The notes under the pieces: model-generated | Databases searched by the model: none | Seen by the model: the letters and a program-made list of their open reading frames with translations, nothing else | What the model was told of the DNA's origin: nothing | Position numbers and translations under genes: made by a program | Assembly (NCBI GenBank): GCA_001414345.1 | Contig: LLCB01000078.1 | Coordinates: 124,001-188,000 of the forward strand | From: Hymenoscyphus infarciens | Taxonomy: Eukaryota; Ascomycota; Leotiomycetes; Helotiales; Helotiaceae | Length of the DNA: 64,000 nt | Direction: 5' to 3' | Shown: positions 36,747-46,633 of the stretch, piece after piece | Layout of the letters: the number at the start of each line of letters is the position of its first letter | Numbering within the stretch: position 1 is the stretch's first letter

Positions 36747-37837
36747 ATGCCTTCTCAAAAAGCAATCATCATCCAAGGTCGCAGAGTAGCAAAAGTAGTC
36801 TTCGATGCACCAATTCCAACCCTTCGCCATGGCTACGTCAAAGTTAGAACAGTTGCTGTAGCCCTCAATCCAACCGATTGGAAACAGATCGATATGGTTG
36901 GGGCTCCTGGTTGTCTAGTGGGATGCGACTATTCTGGAATCATCGAGGAAATTGGACCAGGTGTTGCGAAGAAGCTGAAAATTGGCGATAAAATTGCGGG
37001 ATTTGCTCATGGGTGTATGATCCTTACCACTTCTTACACCAGCAATAACTCCCAACTGATTAATCGCTAGCGAACACCAATAATCTCGACGACGGAACAT
37101 TCGCAGCATATATCATAGTAAAAGCGGACCTATGCATCCAAGTACCCTCCAATCTATCCATGGAGCAAGCTGCAACACTAGGCATTGGCATAACAACCAT
37201 CGGCCAAGCACTCTACCAGTCCCTCGCGATCCCTCTCCCCACAACTCCAACCGAAACGCCCTTCCCCATCCTCATATACGGCGGCAACACCGCAACCGGC
37301 TCCCTCGCAATCCAATTCGCCAGGCTCTCGGGGCTAGAAGTCGTCGTCACGAGCTCACCTCAGAGCTTTACGCGGATAAAAAGCTTAGGTGCTTCCGCGG
37401 TGTTTGATTATAACTCTCCAACCGTGGGAAAAGACATTCGCGCAGCTACGAAGAACAATCTTGCTCATGTTCTTGATTGTCAAGCCGATAGTGGGTCCGC
37501 AAGTATCTGCGCGCAGGCGATTGGGGAGAAGGGTGGGAAGTATGTTTCGTTGCTTTATTCGAAGTTGCCGAGGAGTGATGTAAGTAGTGTTTTTACCTTG
37601 GCTTATACAGCTTTGGGTGAGACTTTTGATTTGTTTGGAAAGTCGTGGATAGCGAATGAGGGGGATTTGGCGTTTAGTGCGCATTTTTGGAGTTTGGCCG
37701 GCAAGCTTTTGGAGGAAGGTAAGATCAAGACACATGCTGTGGATGTGAGGGATGGGGGGCTGGAAGGCGTTCTTAAAGGTCTTGATGAGATGAGGCTGGG
37801 GAAAATTAAGGGGAAGAAGTTGATCTATAGAATTTAA
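36747..37837 (+). CDS. Trans-acting enoyl reductase, LovC-like (zinc-free MDR)
   Basis: Two exons (36747-37014, 37071-37837) give 344 residues, close to LovC. It is a medium-chain dehydrogenase/reductase: the N-terminal GroES-like domain has VRTVAVALNPTDWKQ and LVGCDYSGIIEEIGPGV, and lacks the zinc-ligand cysteines of true alcohol dehydrogenases. The NADPH fold reads ILIYGGNTATGSLAIQFARL, matching the YGGSTAT-type loop of LovC rather than the GGVG loop of most quinone reductases. ATKNNLAHVLDC and GGKYVSLL follow in family order. LovC-type proteins reduce the enoyl intermediates of a HR-PKS whose own ER is dead, which is what the PKS here appears to need. It closes the cluster and abuts the AT-rich block. 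Function is inferred from family and context. Confidence 0.9.
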
Positions 37838-39222
37838 TGTTATAAGTTCTTCGTCTCAGGTATAAGTGTTAAGAAATTACTTATAACTAGGACTTATTAT
37901 TTATAAAATATAGTAAGTTACGAGTTAATCTTCTCTTTTAATTATAATTTATAAACGGTGTGTTTTTAGAAATTTCTTATTTCCTAGACACTCTTTCTCT
38001 CTTTACTTAGGGCCTGTTTGGCTCGTGCATATCTGGGATATGCATCACCAAAAATCAGGAGGTAATATATATATATATGCACCAATTGTATATATGCACC
38101 AGTGTTTGGCATGTATATTTAAAAGTGATGCAAATCCCTCGTTTAACCTCGTATATCTTGGTGCATATATAATTAGGATATGCACCACCAAAAAAAGATT
38201 TAGACCTCTAGAGGTGTAAAACTTCATATATATATGTTTTCTTACTACTATTAAGACACCCATCTATGCCATATATAAGGATATGCACCAGGATATGCAC
38301 TACGAGCCAAACGTTCACTTAATATATTAAGAAACAATTAAGGATATGCACCAGCTTATACGAGGTCACTATTCAGGATATCTCGTCAAATATCCATGCA
38401 TATATTTAAATAATTTATACGAGCCAAACAGGCCCTTAATAATAGTATATATTATTATATTTTTAAGAATACTTAATAAGAGCACTATACTCTCTTTCTT
38501 ACTCTATAAACTTTTTAAGAAGAAATTAGACACTTTTATATATATTTAAATTTTTATAAAGTCTTAGTAGAGACTACGACTACTTAACTTTATAGAAGTA
38601 TAAAAAATTTCTATTAAAAGAGAAGGTTTTCTAAGAATTTAGTTTATTCTTATTATACTTACTTAGATCTAGTAATAAATAGAGAGGATATATAAGAAGT
38701 TATAGTAGTTCTTTCTATCTTGATCTTATATCTTAAAGAGTGCTTTAGTTTTCTATTTTCTAAATTAAATAAGGAACAAACTTAAGAAGAAAACGCACGG
38801 TTTATAAAATAACTCGTAACCTACTATAGCTTTATATAAAAGCTAAGTTAAAAGACTACTAAATATCTCTTAAGAGGTTACTTAGTTATCTATCTACTTT
38901 GTCTTACTTATAAACATTAAAATATTCTACTATTAAAACTCTAGCGACTTAAGTAAAGCTTTTATATAGAGAGTCAAGACTCTAGATTAATATTTAAAAA
39001 GTACTTATTCTTCAAAAACTAAAATCTTATTACTTTTTCTCTAGATAAGATAATATTTAAACTTCTGAACTCTAAACACTAATCTCTACTATATATAAAA
39101 ATACTCTAAGAAACTTAAAATTACATAACTAAACTATAGTAATAATTCTAGAAATAATGTCTTAGAAATCTGCTAAGAGGAAAAGGTCGCCCAGTGGCTC
39201 AATACTATAATAAAGTCGCATT
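37838..39222. other. AT-rich, RIP-type block between clusters
   Basis: A TpA-rich stretch without open frames of note separates the polyketide cluster from the siderophore-type genes. It includes a PIF/Harbinger-like MITE. The remainder (38440-39180) is degraded repeat DNA. Confidence 0.7.
38010..38435. mobile_element. PIF/Harbinger (Tourist)-like MITE
   Basis: A 426-bp element bounded by GGGCCTGTTTGGCTCGT and its complement ACGAGCCAAACAGGCCC, with TTA on both sides (38007-38009, 38436-38438), the target duplication of PIF/Harbinger elements. The interior repeats ATATGCACCA-like words many times in both orientations and contains an additional internal terminus-like ACGAGCCAAACG at about 38299-38310, suggesting a rearranged or nested element. 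No coding capacity. Confidence 0.85.
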
Positions 39223-40326
39223 TTAGAGCATGCTTTTAGACTTTGCTTCCCTTTCTTTCCTTGGTAGCTTCAAAATTGCCTGTCCTGCTTTCAAAACCAC
39301 CTTTCCAGCTTCTGCTCGGCATAGGAATCTGACATCTACCAAGCCTTCTTCCTGGTCGATGGTTCCTGCGTTCCAAATCTCCACGACAAGTTTATCTCCT
39401 GGAAGGACAGGTGAGGCGAACCGTGCTTGGAATTCTTTCAAAGTACTGCCATCGCCACTTCCAGTGCTACGAATGACTGCATGTGCGCAGATGTTCCAAG
39501 TACCAAGTCCATGCAAAATCACACCTGGGAATCCCATATCTTTCCCAGGCTCAGGAGTTGCATGAAGGGGATTGTAGTCTCCGTTCAACCTTGGTTTTGT
39601 TAGCACTGGAATGCAACAATGGTAGAAATACATTTGGGTCTTACCGATATAGAAGACTCACTTCCTTGCTTGTCTGTTCAGTAACCACGAAGTCCGGTTC
39701 TCGTTTTGGTGGTTCGAGATCAACTCCTTTAGGCCCTCTGGATCCTCCCCAACCTCCTTGACCAACATAAAAACTCTGTGCATCGACTTCCGCGTAACAC
39801 AGCCCTTCATTTTCATCGACGAGTTCATGTCGCGAGTGCACGATTGTTCCAGAACCCTTATCATATATACCTACAATAGACTTGCGCATAGAAAAGTTCC
39901 GTCCCTCAGTAGTTGTTGGGAGAGTTTTATGAATTTTGAGATGCCGAATACCATCTACTACTTTGCTTGGGTCAAGTAGCGGAGGTCGAGGGTTCATTTC
40001 TGGGACGGGTGGATGAGGTAGAGTTATGTCATAAGGAATAACCTCTTGAGTTGAATCTTTGAATGCTTTTGGTTTTGTTAGAACTTCGTTTCATACTCTT
40101 ATCTTTATTATTTTAGGAGAACGTACACAATATTACAGGATATGTTGGAAAAACTTGGAAATTGGGATGTAGTTCCTGGTGGTAAATCGTCAGAATAGTG
40201 GAAAGAAAAGTCATCGGGAATAATATTCACATAGAGGAACTGCAATTCATCAGCTTTGCAGCCAATGCTATGCGCAAAGAGTAGCACGTCTCGCTTGAGC
40301 CACGAGACCGCTGTAGAAGTTGACAT
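39223..40326 (-). CDS. (R)-specific enoyl-CoA hydratase 2 (MaoC/hot-dog), probably peroxisomal
   Basis: Three exons (40326-40137, 40065-39645, 39589-39223) give 325 residues with two hot-dog repeats. RDVLLFAHSIGCKADELQFLY opens the N-terminal repeat, and the hydratase-2 active site LNGDYNPLH (catalytic Asp and His) followed by MGFPGVILHGLGTWNI lies just after intron 2. It matches the hydratase-2 part of the peroxisomal multifunctional enzyme (Fox2) as a stand-alone protein. It ends KSKSML; SML is a weak PTS1-type tripeptide. The reaction expected is reversible hydration of trans-2-enoyl-CoA to (R)-3-hydroxyacyl-CoA. It is divergent from the siderophore acyltransferase, so a role in preparing its acyl donor is tempting, in place of the crotonase-type SidH, but unproven. 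Confidence 0.88.
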
Positions 40327-41081
40327 TCTATATTCTTGCTTGATTCTTTCTTTTTCGGCTCTTTTTGGTATTTTGGCTGTTGGAGAGGACTTTTGGTGCC
40401 TGTATTGGATCGAGTATTCTCGCAACTTGAGATTGTCCTTCTCCTAATTTTGAATTAATATCACGTGGTTAGCTTCTGTACTCCAATGGGAGAGTCAAAA
40501 TTCAAATGCGGTGACACCGACATGGGATTGGCCGGGGTTGGCTGTTTTGCGGGGAGATTTCCGTAAACGCGTGGTTTCCTTAGCCGGAGCTTTCAGGAAT
40601 TACCTCTGGCGGTGTCTCAAAATCGATTTCCGAGGGAGTTATTATCAAACACGATTATCCTATCATCCTAGCAAAACACGTCACGCCATTTCGATGTTAC
40701 GTTTTCATCCGGTTCTGGAATGGGGGTTGGCAGAGTGGGGTTGCTGTAACGTAATCTAATCAATCGCACTGATTAGATCGTAACCCTGTCGCCGTCGAAC
40801 CCGGGATGCTGTTCAGGGGCTCGCTAGACCGGCATAAGCGTCCCCGCCTATGGAGTTCATTTCCCGCTCTGAGGCTTTATTTTTCGGTACTAATTCAAAT
40901 AGGGTACTACTTCAGAACACCCCGACATGGGTAGCTATTGAAGTCCTGGTTCTCGATGGCTTAAAAACACTACCCTGCATTGACCCCGCCAAAGCTGTCG
41001 GTCCTCCAGGCCTATCCGAAATATTTCTTGCATCATCAATATTTTCATCTTCACTCAGCGTACAATCTCTCCCTCTTCAAA
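40327..41081. promoter_or_regulatory. Divergent promoter, hydratase / SidF-like gene
   Basis: About 750 bp between opposite starts. Three GATA-type words on the reverse strand cluster within 24 bp: TGATAA (40642-40647), GGATAA (40655-40660) and TGATAG (40660-40665). Two fit the HGATAR consensus of fungal iron-responsive GATA repressors (SreA type). Regulation by iron is an inference. Confidence 0.45.
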
Positions 41082-42483
41082 ATGGCAGATCAATGGGATA
41101 ACTTCACATTCGCGTTACCGCATCCTTGGAACGTAAACTATCGCATTTTCCGCTCAGCAGCTGGCGATTCAGCATCTTCCGCAAATTTTCAAATCGAGCT
41201 CGTCCAGGCAAAAGAATCAAGTGCCAAAGAATCCTCCGCAGCAATCCCAAGCCCTCTCCATAATTCCAATATCCTGTTTAGTCATCTTTTGGATGGAGAA
41301 AAGGTTTCGCTAGACGACAATACTTCATGGGCTAGAGCACGAAGAAGCCCATCAACTACAATTCAGTGGACGGGAGCTTCATCACCAATTCTCAGTCAAG
41401 TCTGGCTCATCATCTATGCCTCTTTCTCTCTATCACCCGAGCACGAGCAATTCCGACTCAAACTTAAAGGCGCAAAGAAAGCAAGCCTTCAAGAGGATTT
41501 GATCTCGGTCGGTCTCGCAACCAGCCACCCCTCTGGGAAGGACAAGCCCGAATCAGATGAGCTTGTCATTCTCCGAAACACCTTCTGGCAAGGAGCCGGC
41601 TCCCCATTCGGAGCACGACCACTCTGGCTATCAGAACCAATTGCCCTCAAATCATCCAACCAAGAACTATCCTCCTACCCTCTCATGCCACTCACCTACA
41701 CGCAAACCACCAAATTTCCAACTTCTCGAATCTATGCACACCACCCTGTCCGACCTACCAAACCAACTCCTGGTTCTGTCATCTATAGTCGTTATATCCC
41801 TCATCTCCAGGAACACTTCTCCATGGTCGCACTCGATTATGAAATTCCCGAACACTTGAACCTTTTCCACACGTGGCAGAATGATCCCCGTGTTGCACAG
41901 GGATGGAATGAGACTGGGACATTGGAGCAACATCGTACTTACTTGAGGAATTTGCATGAGGATAGACACATTGTGACCATTTTGGCCAAGTTTGAGGATA
42001 CATTCTTTGCTTATTTCGAGGTTTATTGGGCCAAGGTAAGAGCTTCCCTCCCTTTCAAACTCTCATCTTTTTTCTCTCTCGAGAATACTACTCATACGCC
42101 CAAAGGAGGATACCCTAGGAGCCTACTATGACGCGGGAGATTTCGATCGTGGACGCCACTCCCTCGTTGGTGATATCCGATATCGGGGACCACATCGTGT
42201 GAGTGCATGGTGGTCTAGCTTGATGCATTACATTTTCCTCGATGATCCAAGAACGACCTGTGTGGTCGGAGAACCCAGGGCTACGAACAGCAGGGTTTTG
42301 GCATATGATCTTGCACATGGATTCGCCGTGGAGAAGTTTGTGGATTTCCCACACAAGAGAAGTGCATTTGTAAAGTGCTCGAGGGAGAAGTTCTTTAGTT
42401 TGTGTCCCTTTGAGTGGGATGGTGGGAGGAGTTTAGAGGAGGCCGATAAGTGGTATGCTGCTAGTAGAGGTTCGAAGTTGTAG
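41082..42483 (+). CDS. sidF: Siderophore N5-hydroxyornithine acyltransferase, SidF-like (PTS1)
   Basis: Two exons (41082-42035, 42106-42483) give 443 residues. The C-terminal half is the GNAT-type siderophore acyltransferase domain: [18 protein letters not shown], then across the intron [20 protein letters not shown] and [20 protein letters not shown], the most conserved block of the family. The last three residues are SKL, the canonical peroxisomal signal. In Aspergillus SidF transfers anhydromevalonyl from CoA to N5-hydroxyornithine inside peroxisomes on the way to fusarinine-type siderophores. The paralogue SidL (acetyl transfer for ferricrocin) is not reported as peroxisomal, so SKL and the neighbouring ligase favour SidF. 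The true ATG is at 41082, since the frame upstream begins without one. It looks intact although two partners nearby are damaged. Confidence 0.92.
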
Positions 42484-42664
42484 GGGGTGAGGAAGTGTGA
42501 TTTAAATTTTGTATTTCAAGGCAATGTTCTCTGTGGAACTGTGGATGAATTGAATATTTGGATGTCATTTCAAGTTGTGTTCTAGCTCTTAATTGACTAT
42601 AGTACTTTTGACAAATCTCTCTCTGAACGTAGTCTGTTCTATACATCTTCACATCTACAACCTC

Positions 42665-44632
42665 TCAAAGTCTGGCTTTTCTAGGCTCTCCAGCTCTCTC
42701 TTTAACAATCTTCTCTCCCAATACCCTCAAGTCTGGTTTCTTCACTTTCCCACTTCCAGTTTGTGGAACCTCAACTGGTGCACCTTCTTCACCAAACCAG
42801 AATACATAAACAGGCGCCTTGTGCCTTCCCAGAACTTTACGAGTCCAGCCACGAATGTCATCATCACTTGGCTTTTCTCTTGATGGCGACGGAGCATCAG
42901 TATGTTGAAGGAAAGCAGCTACTACCTCTCCGTATTTTGGGTCTGGAATTCCGACCACCACAGCGCGAGCGATGGATGGGTGCTCGCAGAGACGGACTTC
43001 GATTTCGACTGGGTAGATGTTTTCGCCTCCTATTCGTGGAAGTTAGTTTCCAAAATCTATAATGCGTATGAAAGGATCGGACCCATTACGCACCTCGAAT
43101 GATAATATCCTTGAATCTCCCAGTGATGGTACAATACCCATCTTCAGTGAAAGAAGCCTCATCACCGGTATGTAACCATAAAACGCCATTCTCATCTCTC
43201 TTCATGACTTCAGAGGTCTTTTCGGAGTTGTTCCAATATCCCTTTTGAAGTGAGTAACCTGCGATACAAAGCTCACCCCTCAGACCTTGAGGTACAATCT
43301 TGCCTTCTCGGTCAATGATCTTGGCTTTGAGATGGGGAAGAAGCCTTCCCACTGTCGTGAGACGGGTATCAATTGTATCAGTGGTAAAAGCATTGAAGCA
43401 AGTTGGAGAAGCTTCCGTCAATCCTAAGATATCATTAACAACCGCACCCAGAGGATAATGGGGCATCTAAACTTACCATAACTGCTAGTAAACTCGCTCA
43501 TACTGAGCTCACTCAATAACCTTCTCATCAAAGGTCGTGGAACAGGTGCACCCGCAATGATACCTGTTCGCAAATTCTCACAGCTCCATCCTTCGGGTCT
43601 GGGTAAATTCAGAACCTCCTCAAACATTGTAGGAACTCCATGAAGAGCGGTACAGTTTTCTGCTGACAGAGCGTGCAATACTGCTTTTGCGTCGAAGGTT
43701 TCGGCGGGGAGTACAACTTTGGCGCCGTGTGTGATGACTGCCAAGACACCGAGAACCAGCCCAAAGCAGTGGAAAAGTGGTGGTGGGCAACAGAGAATAT
43801 CATCTTCTGTGAAGTCTAGACGTGAACCGATTGATGTTGCGTTGTTGATTAAATTGCTTTCTCCAGTCAACCACGGCCTCTTGAAATACGCTGTAATAAT
43901 ACTCACAAATGTGTTAGCATAGCAGCTTTTGGGTTACCAGTTGAACCACTGGTAAATTGAAGATTACAAGTATCATCAGGATACACTGCTACTCTTGCTC
44001 TTTCCAAAGGTTCCGGACCAAGTTTCTTTCCCTCCTTCTTGACATCTGAATAACTCATGAAGCCACCCAAAGTGTGTCGTAGCATGATGACATTGATGAG
44101 TGATTTTGATCTCCCAGACTCATATGGTCTTGGGCCGAGTTGATTCAGAAGTTCCTTAAGACTCACACGTCCAATCTTTGGAACTGTAAAAAGCATTTTA
44201 CAGCCTATATGAAATGTAAGTCATAGATCCAGTCAAGTAATTCAATCACTCACCTGCATGCTCCAAAGCATTTGTCGCCTCCTGCTTCGTATAAGTATTG
44301 TTCAACACAACCAAAATAGCACCAATATAACTCGAAGCAAAGAAAACAGCGATATATTCTGCGCAATTCCCAGCCAATATTCCTACTCTATCTCCAGATT
44401 TAATACCAAATGCAAGAAGTCCTTGGGCGATGTGCAAGCTTTCTTCCCGAAGATTGTTATAAGTCCATCGTGTGCCCAGGGTTGGACATATTATACTCTC
44501 ATTATCACCTCGAAGTAGTGCTTGTTCGTCTAAGATTTGACCCAGGGTTTTGTATTGTAGGGGTGGAAATAGAGGGCCTTGTATGAGGGATGGAGGTTGG
44601 TGATTTTTTGGGAGTTCGATTGCGAATTCCAT
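42665..44632 (-). CDS. sidI: Acyl-CoA ligase, SidI-like (PTS1), with apparent 1-base frameshift
   Basis: Five exons (44632-44254, 44204-43907, 43856-43477, 43423-43094, 43030-42665) encode about 584 residues of an ANL-family AMP-dependent ligase. LQFTSGSTGNPKAAML is the P-loop, SSYGLTEASP the A5-type motif, LHTGDEASF the ATP-binding D motif, and PQTGSGKVKKPDL holds the catalytic lysine. It ends KARL; ARL is a peroxisomal tripeptide. In Aspergillus SidI activates mevalonate for SidF. The last exon is one base out of frame with the others: the conserved GGENIYP site has five Ts (43020-43024, plus strand) where four would keep the frame, and no other splice choice repairs it. Either the gene is newly broken, losing the catalytic lysine, or the homopolymer is miscounted. 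Confidence 0.8.
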
Positions 44633-46066
44633 GATGTCTCGTTGTACGGCAATCGAATAGTGGAAATGAAAGTCTGAGGAATCTAGATTGTGCCTGGTCC
44701 AAGATCTCAACAACGTGCCTATCCTCTAAAGCTCGAAACAGAAATGCAACACCAAAGAATGAAGAGTACAAGATACAAACACTTCTTCGTCAGTGGCTCA
44801 AAAAGATTGCAGTGGATGACGTACAACAGAAGTTGAGATCGGCCACGATTTCCACACTGATGGAGAAGCAGCTAGCCACCTTCCTGACCTCCCGAGAGGA
44901 CGGCATCCTGTATATTACGTGCTTGAATTCGAGCTCAAAACTATTACCAAATAGGAAATTGTGGAGGATGGGACGTGCCAGGATTTTTCAAACCCTCCTT
45001 GCAAATGCACCACAACCCTCGAGGCTTCTAGGAGTCTCGGCACGGAGCATGGCCATTGAACAACACATACACATCAGGAAAAAAATGTGTCTTGACAGGC
45101 TGCCATTGCGGGAAACACCCTTCAAACAAACAGACGGATCATTCCAGGAGGTGAACACGAAAGCGAAGAGCATCCACGAATGCCATTCCTCCGCGATCGG
45201 CCTTCGGGTATGACGTCCCATCCGATGTTTCGACCAGCAGACTTTTTCTTGGGGTTGCCCAGATGTGGCACTTGTGGAACTTGGGTTGGGATCGCTGAAT
45301 GGAGGGCTGCAGAAATTTTCATGCAGTAGGCTCGGCTAGCTTATCAGATGGCCCTAAATTGCTCCACCATTTCTCCGAACCTTGCAAGACTTGTGGGGGA
45401 GTCTTTATCAGATCGAGCTAGTGAGAATCTAGGAAGTATGGTGCCGGTTATGTGCGCTTGTCACATAAATTTTGGACCCGACTTGTAGAAATGCATACAT
45501 CCGGGAAGTAAGGCCGAAAATCTAGAGATGATGAAAGGGGCTTGGAGACTGACGATATGCATGTTGAGAGTGTAATATTATTATTATCAGATGTTGTCAG
45601 TGAGGACTCGGTATTTTATACAGCAATTACATTCATTGACAAGGACTTTACATATGCTCAAATCAAATAGCTATGCAAACGCCAGTTTTTGCTAGCACCC
45701 CCATGCACCATGCAATACAAGAGTATTGCTAATATCACCATCTAATTCATCTTTCGTGAAGCCCAATTAAAGCATTGCTCTTATGAAGAGTGGCTCAGCA
45801 TCCGAGAATACGAGATTGTGGATGTCGACCGTGTGAATACACAATGTTGAGAAACGAGAATCGGAGGACTGTTAAAAAGTTTTCGTTAGATATAAGGTTA
45901 TTAATGGTAAGCTTCTCCAAAACTTACTTCGTGAGTCTTGGTGCTGCACAACTGCTTTGCTGCTTCTGTAACTTGAAGCAGCTGCAATGCCTCGCTCTGC
46001 CCGGTGACGGAGCTTTCGTTCCTACACCCAATTAATTTCTCATTTTCTACCCAAGAGAAAGTTGCC
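44633..46066. other. Intergenic, no intact gene
   Basis: About 1.4 kb upstream of the ligase. The longest frame (133 codons, 44812-45213) resembles nothing. The missing C-terminal part of the neighbouring SidA-like gene was looked for here and not found. Confidence 0.5.
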
Positions 46067-46633
46067 TTACGATTGCTCGGCTATTCGAGCTTGCTCCTCA
46101 TTTCCAAAAACAACGTTCTTTGCAACCAATATCTGAGTCTCTCCGGTCTTCGCACACATTGTTTGAACCGCCCACCTGCTGGATGAAAGGGATTCAACAC
46201 TGATTACCTGCTGCCCATATGTCACCAAGTCCGAACACTTCTCCGCCGCCCAGCCAAGATACGTTTCGAAATCACTTCTCAGTGGTCCGGACAAGCCCTC
46301 ACTCGAAGCTTCGACGAATTGGTCCATCTTTCCCTGTTGTTGCAAATAGCTTAAGAATGTGAATTCTGAAGTTGGATCCCGAAGTGTTGCAAGATCATGC
46401 ATGAAAGAAATGTCCATATTCTTTGAGGAGGAGGTACTCTTTGTGCTGAAGCCGGAGTTCTGTTCTAGGAAACGCACATTGGTTGAAGACTTGTTATCCT
46501 TAATCGCAGTAGCAAGAGCTAAGCTATTGGTTCCGAATCCAACACAGACGAGGTCGAGGACTTGTGAGGAAGGGGATTGGAATCTCTTGGAGGGCGTTGG
46601 CGCTGCTGGAGACGTGCTCGAAATTTGCTCCAT
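46067..46633 (-). pseudogene. Truncated L-ornithine N5-monooxygenase (SidA-like)
   Basis: A 188-codon frame matches only the N-terminal third of SidA-type ornithine monooxygenases (about 500 residues). LDLVCVGFGTNSLALATAI is the FAD-binding strand and loop (normally GFGPxSLA; here TN replaces P-x). NMDISFMHDLATLRDPTSEF and the following FLSYL are the strongest family signature. The NADPH-binding and C-terminal substrate regions are missing, and the frame ends in unrelated residues and a stop. SidA makes the N5-hydroxyornithine that SidF acylates, so this is probably the relic of the first gene of a siderophore set. The open frame is undisturbed over its length, so truncation may be recent or a short protein may persist. 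Confidence 0.8.

Noticed and set aside
40770..40800. GTCGAACCCGGGA word resembling a tRNA T-loop
   Set aside because: No matching T stem, anticodon arm or acceptor stem on either strand.
41082..42483. SidL (acetyltransferase for ferricrocin) instead of SidF
   Set aside because: The SKL end and adjacency to a peroxisomal-type acyl-CoA ligase favour SidF, though sequence alone cannot exclude SidL.
44812..45213. 133-codon plus-strand frame upstream of the ligase
   Set aside because: No family similarity and no intron structure.
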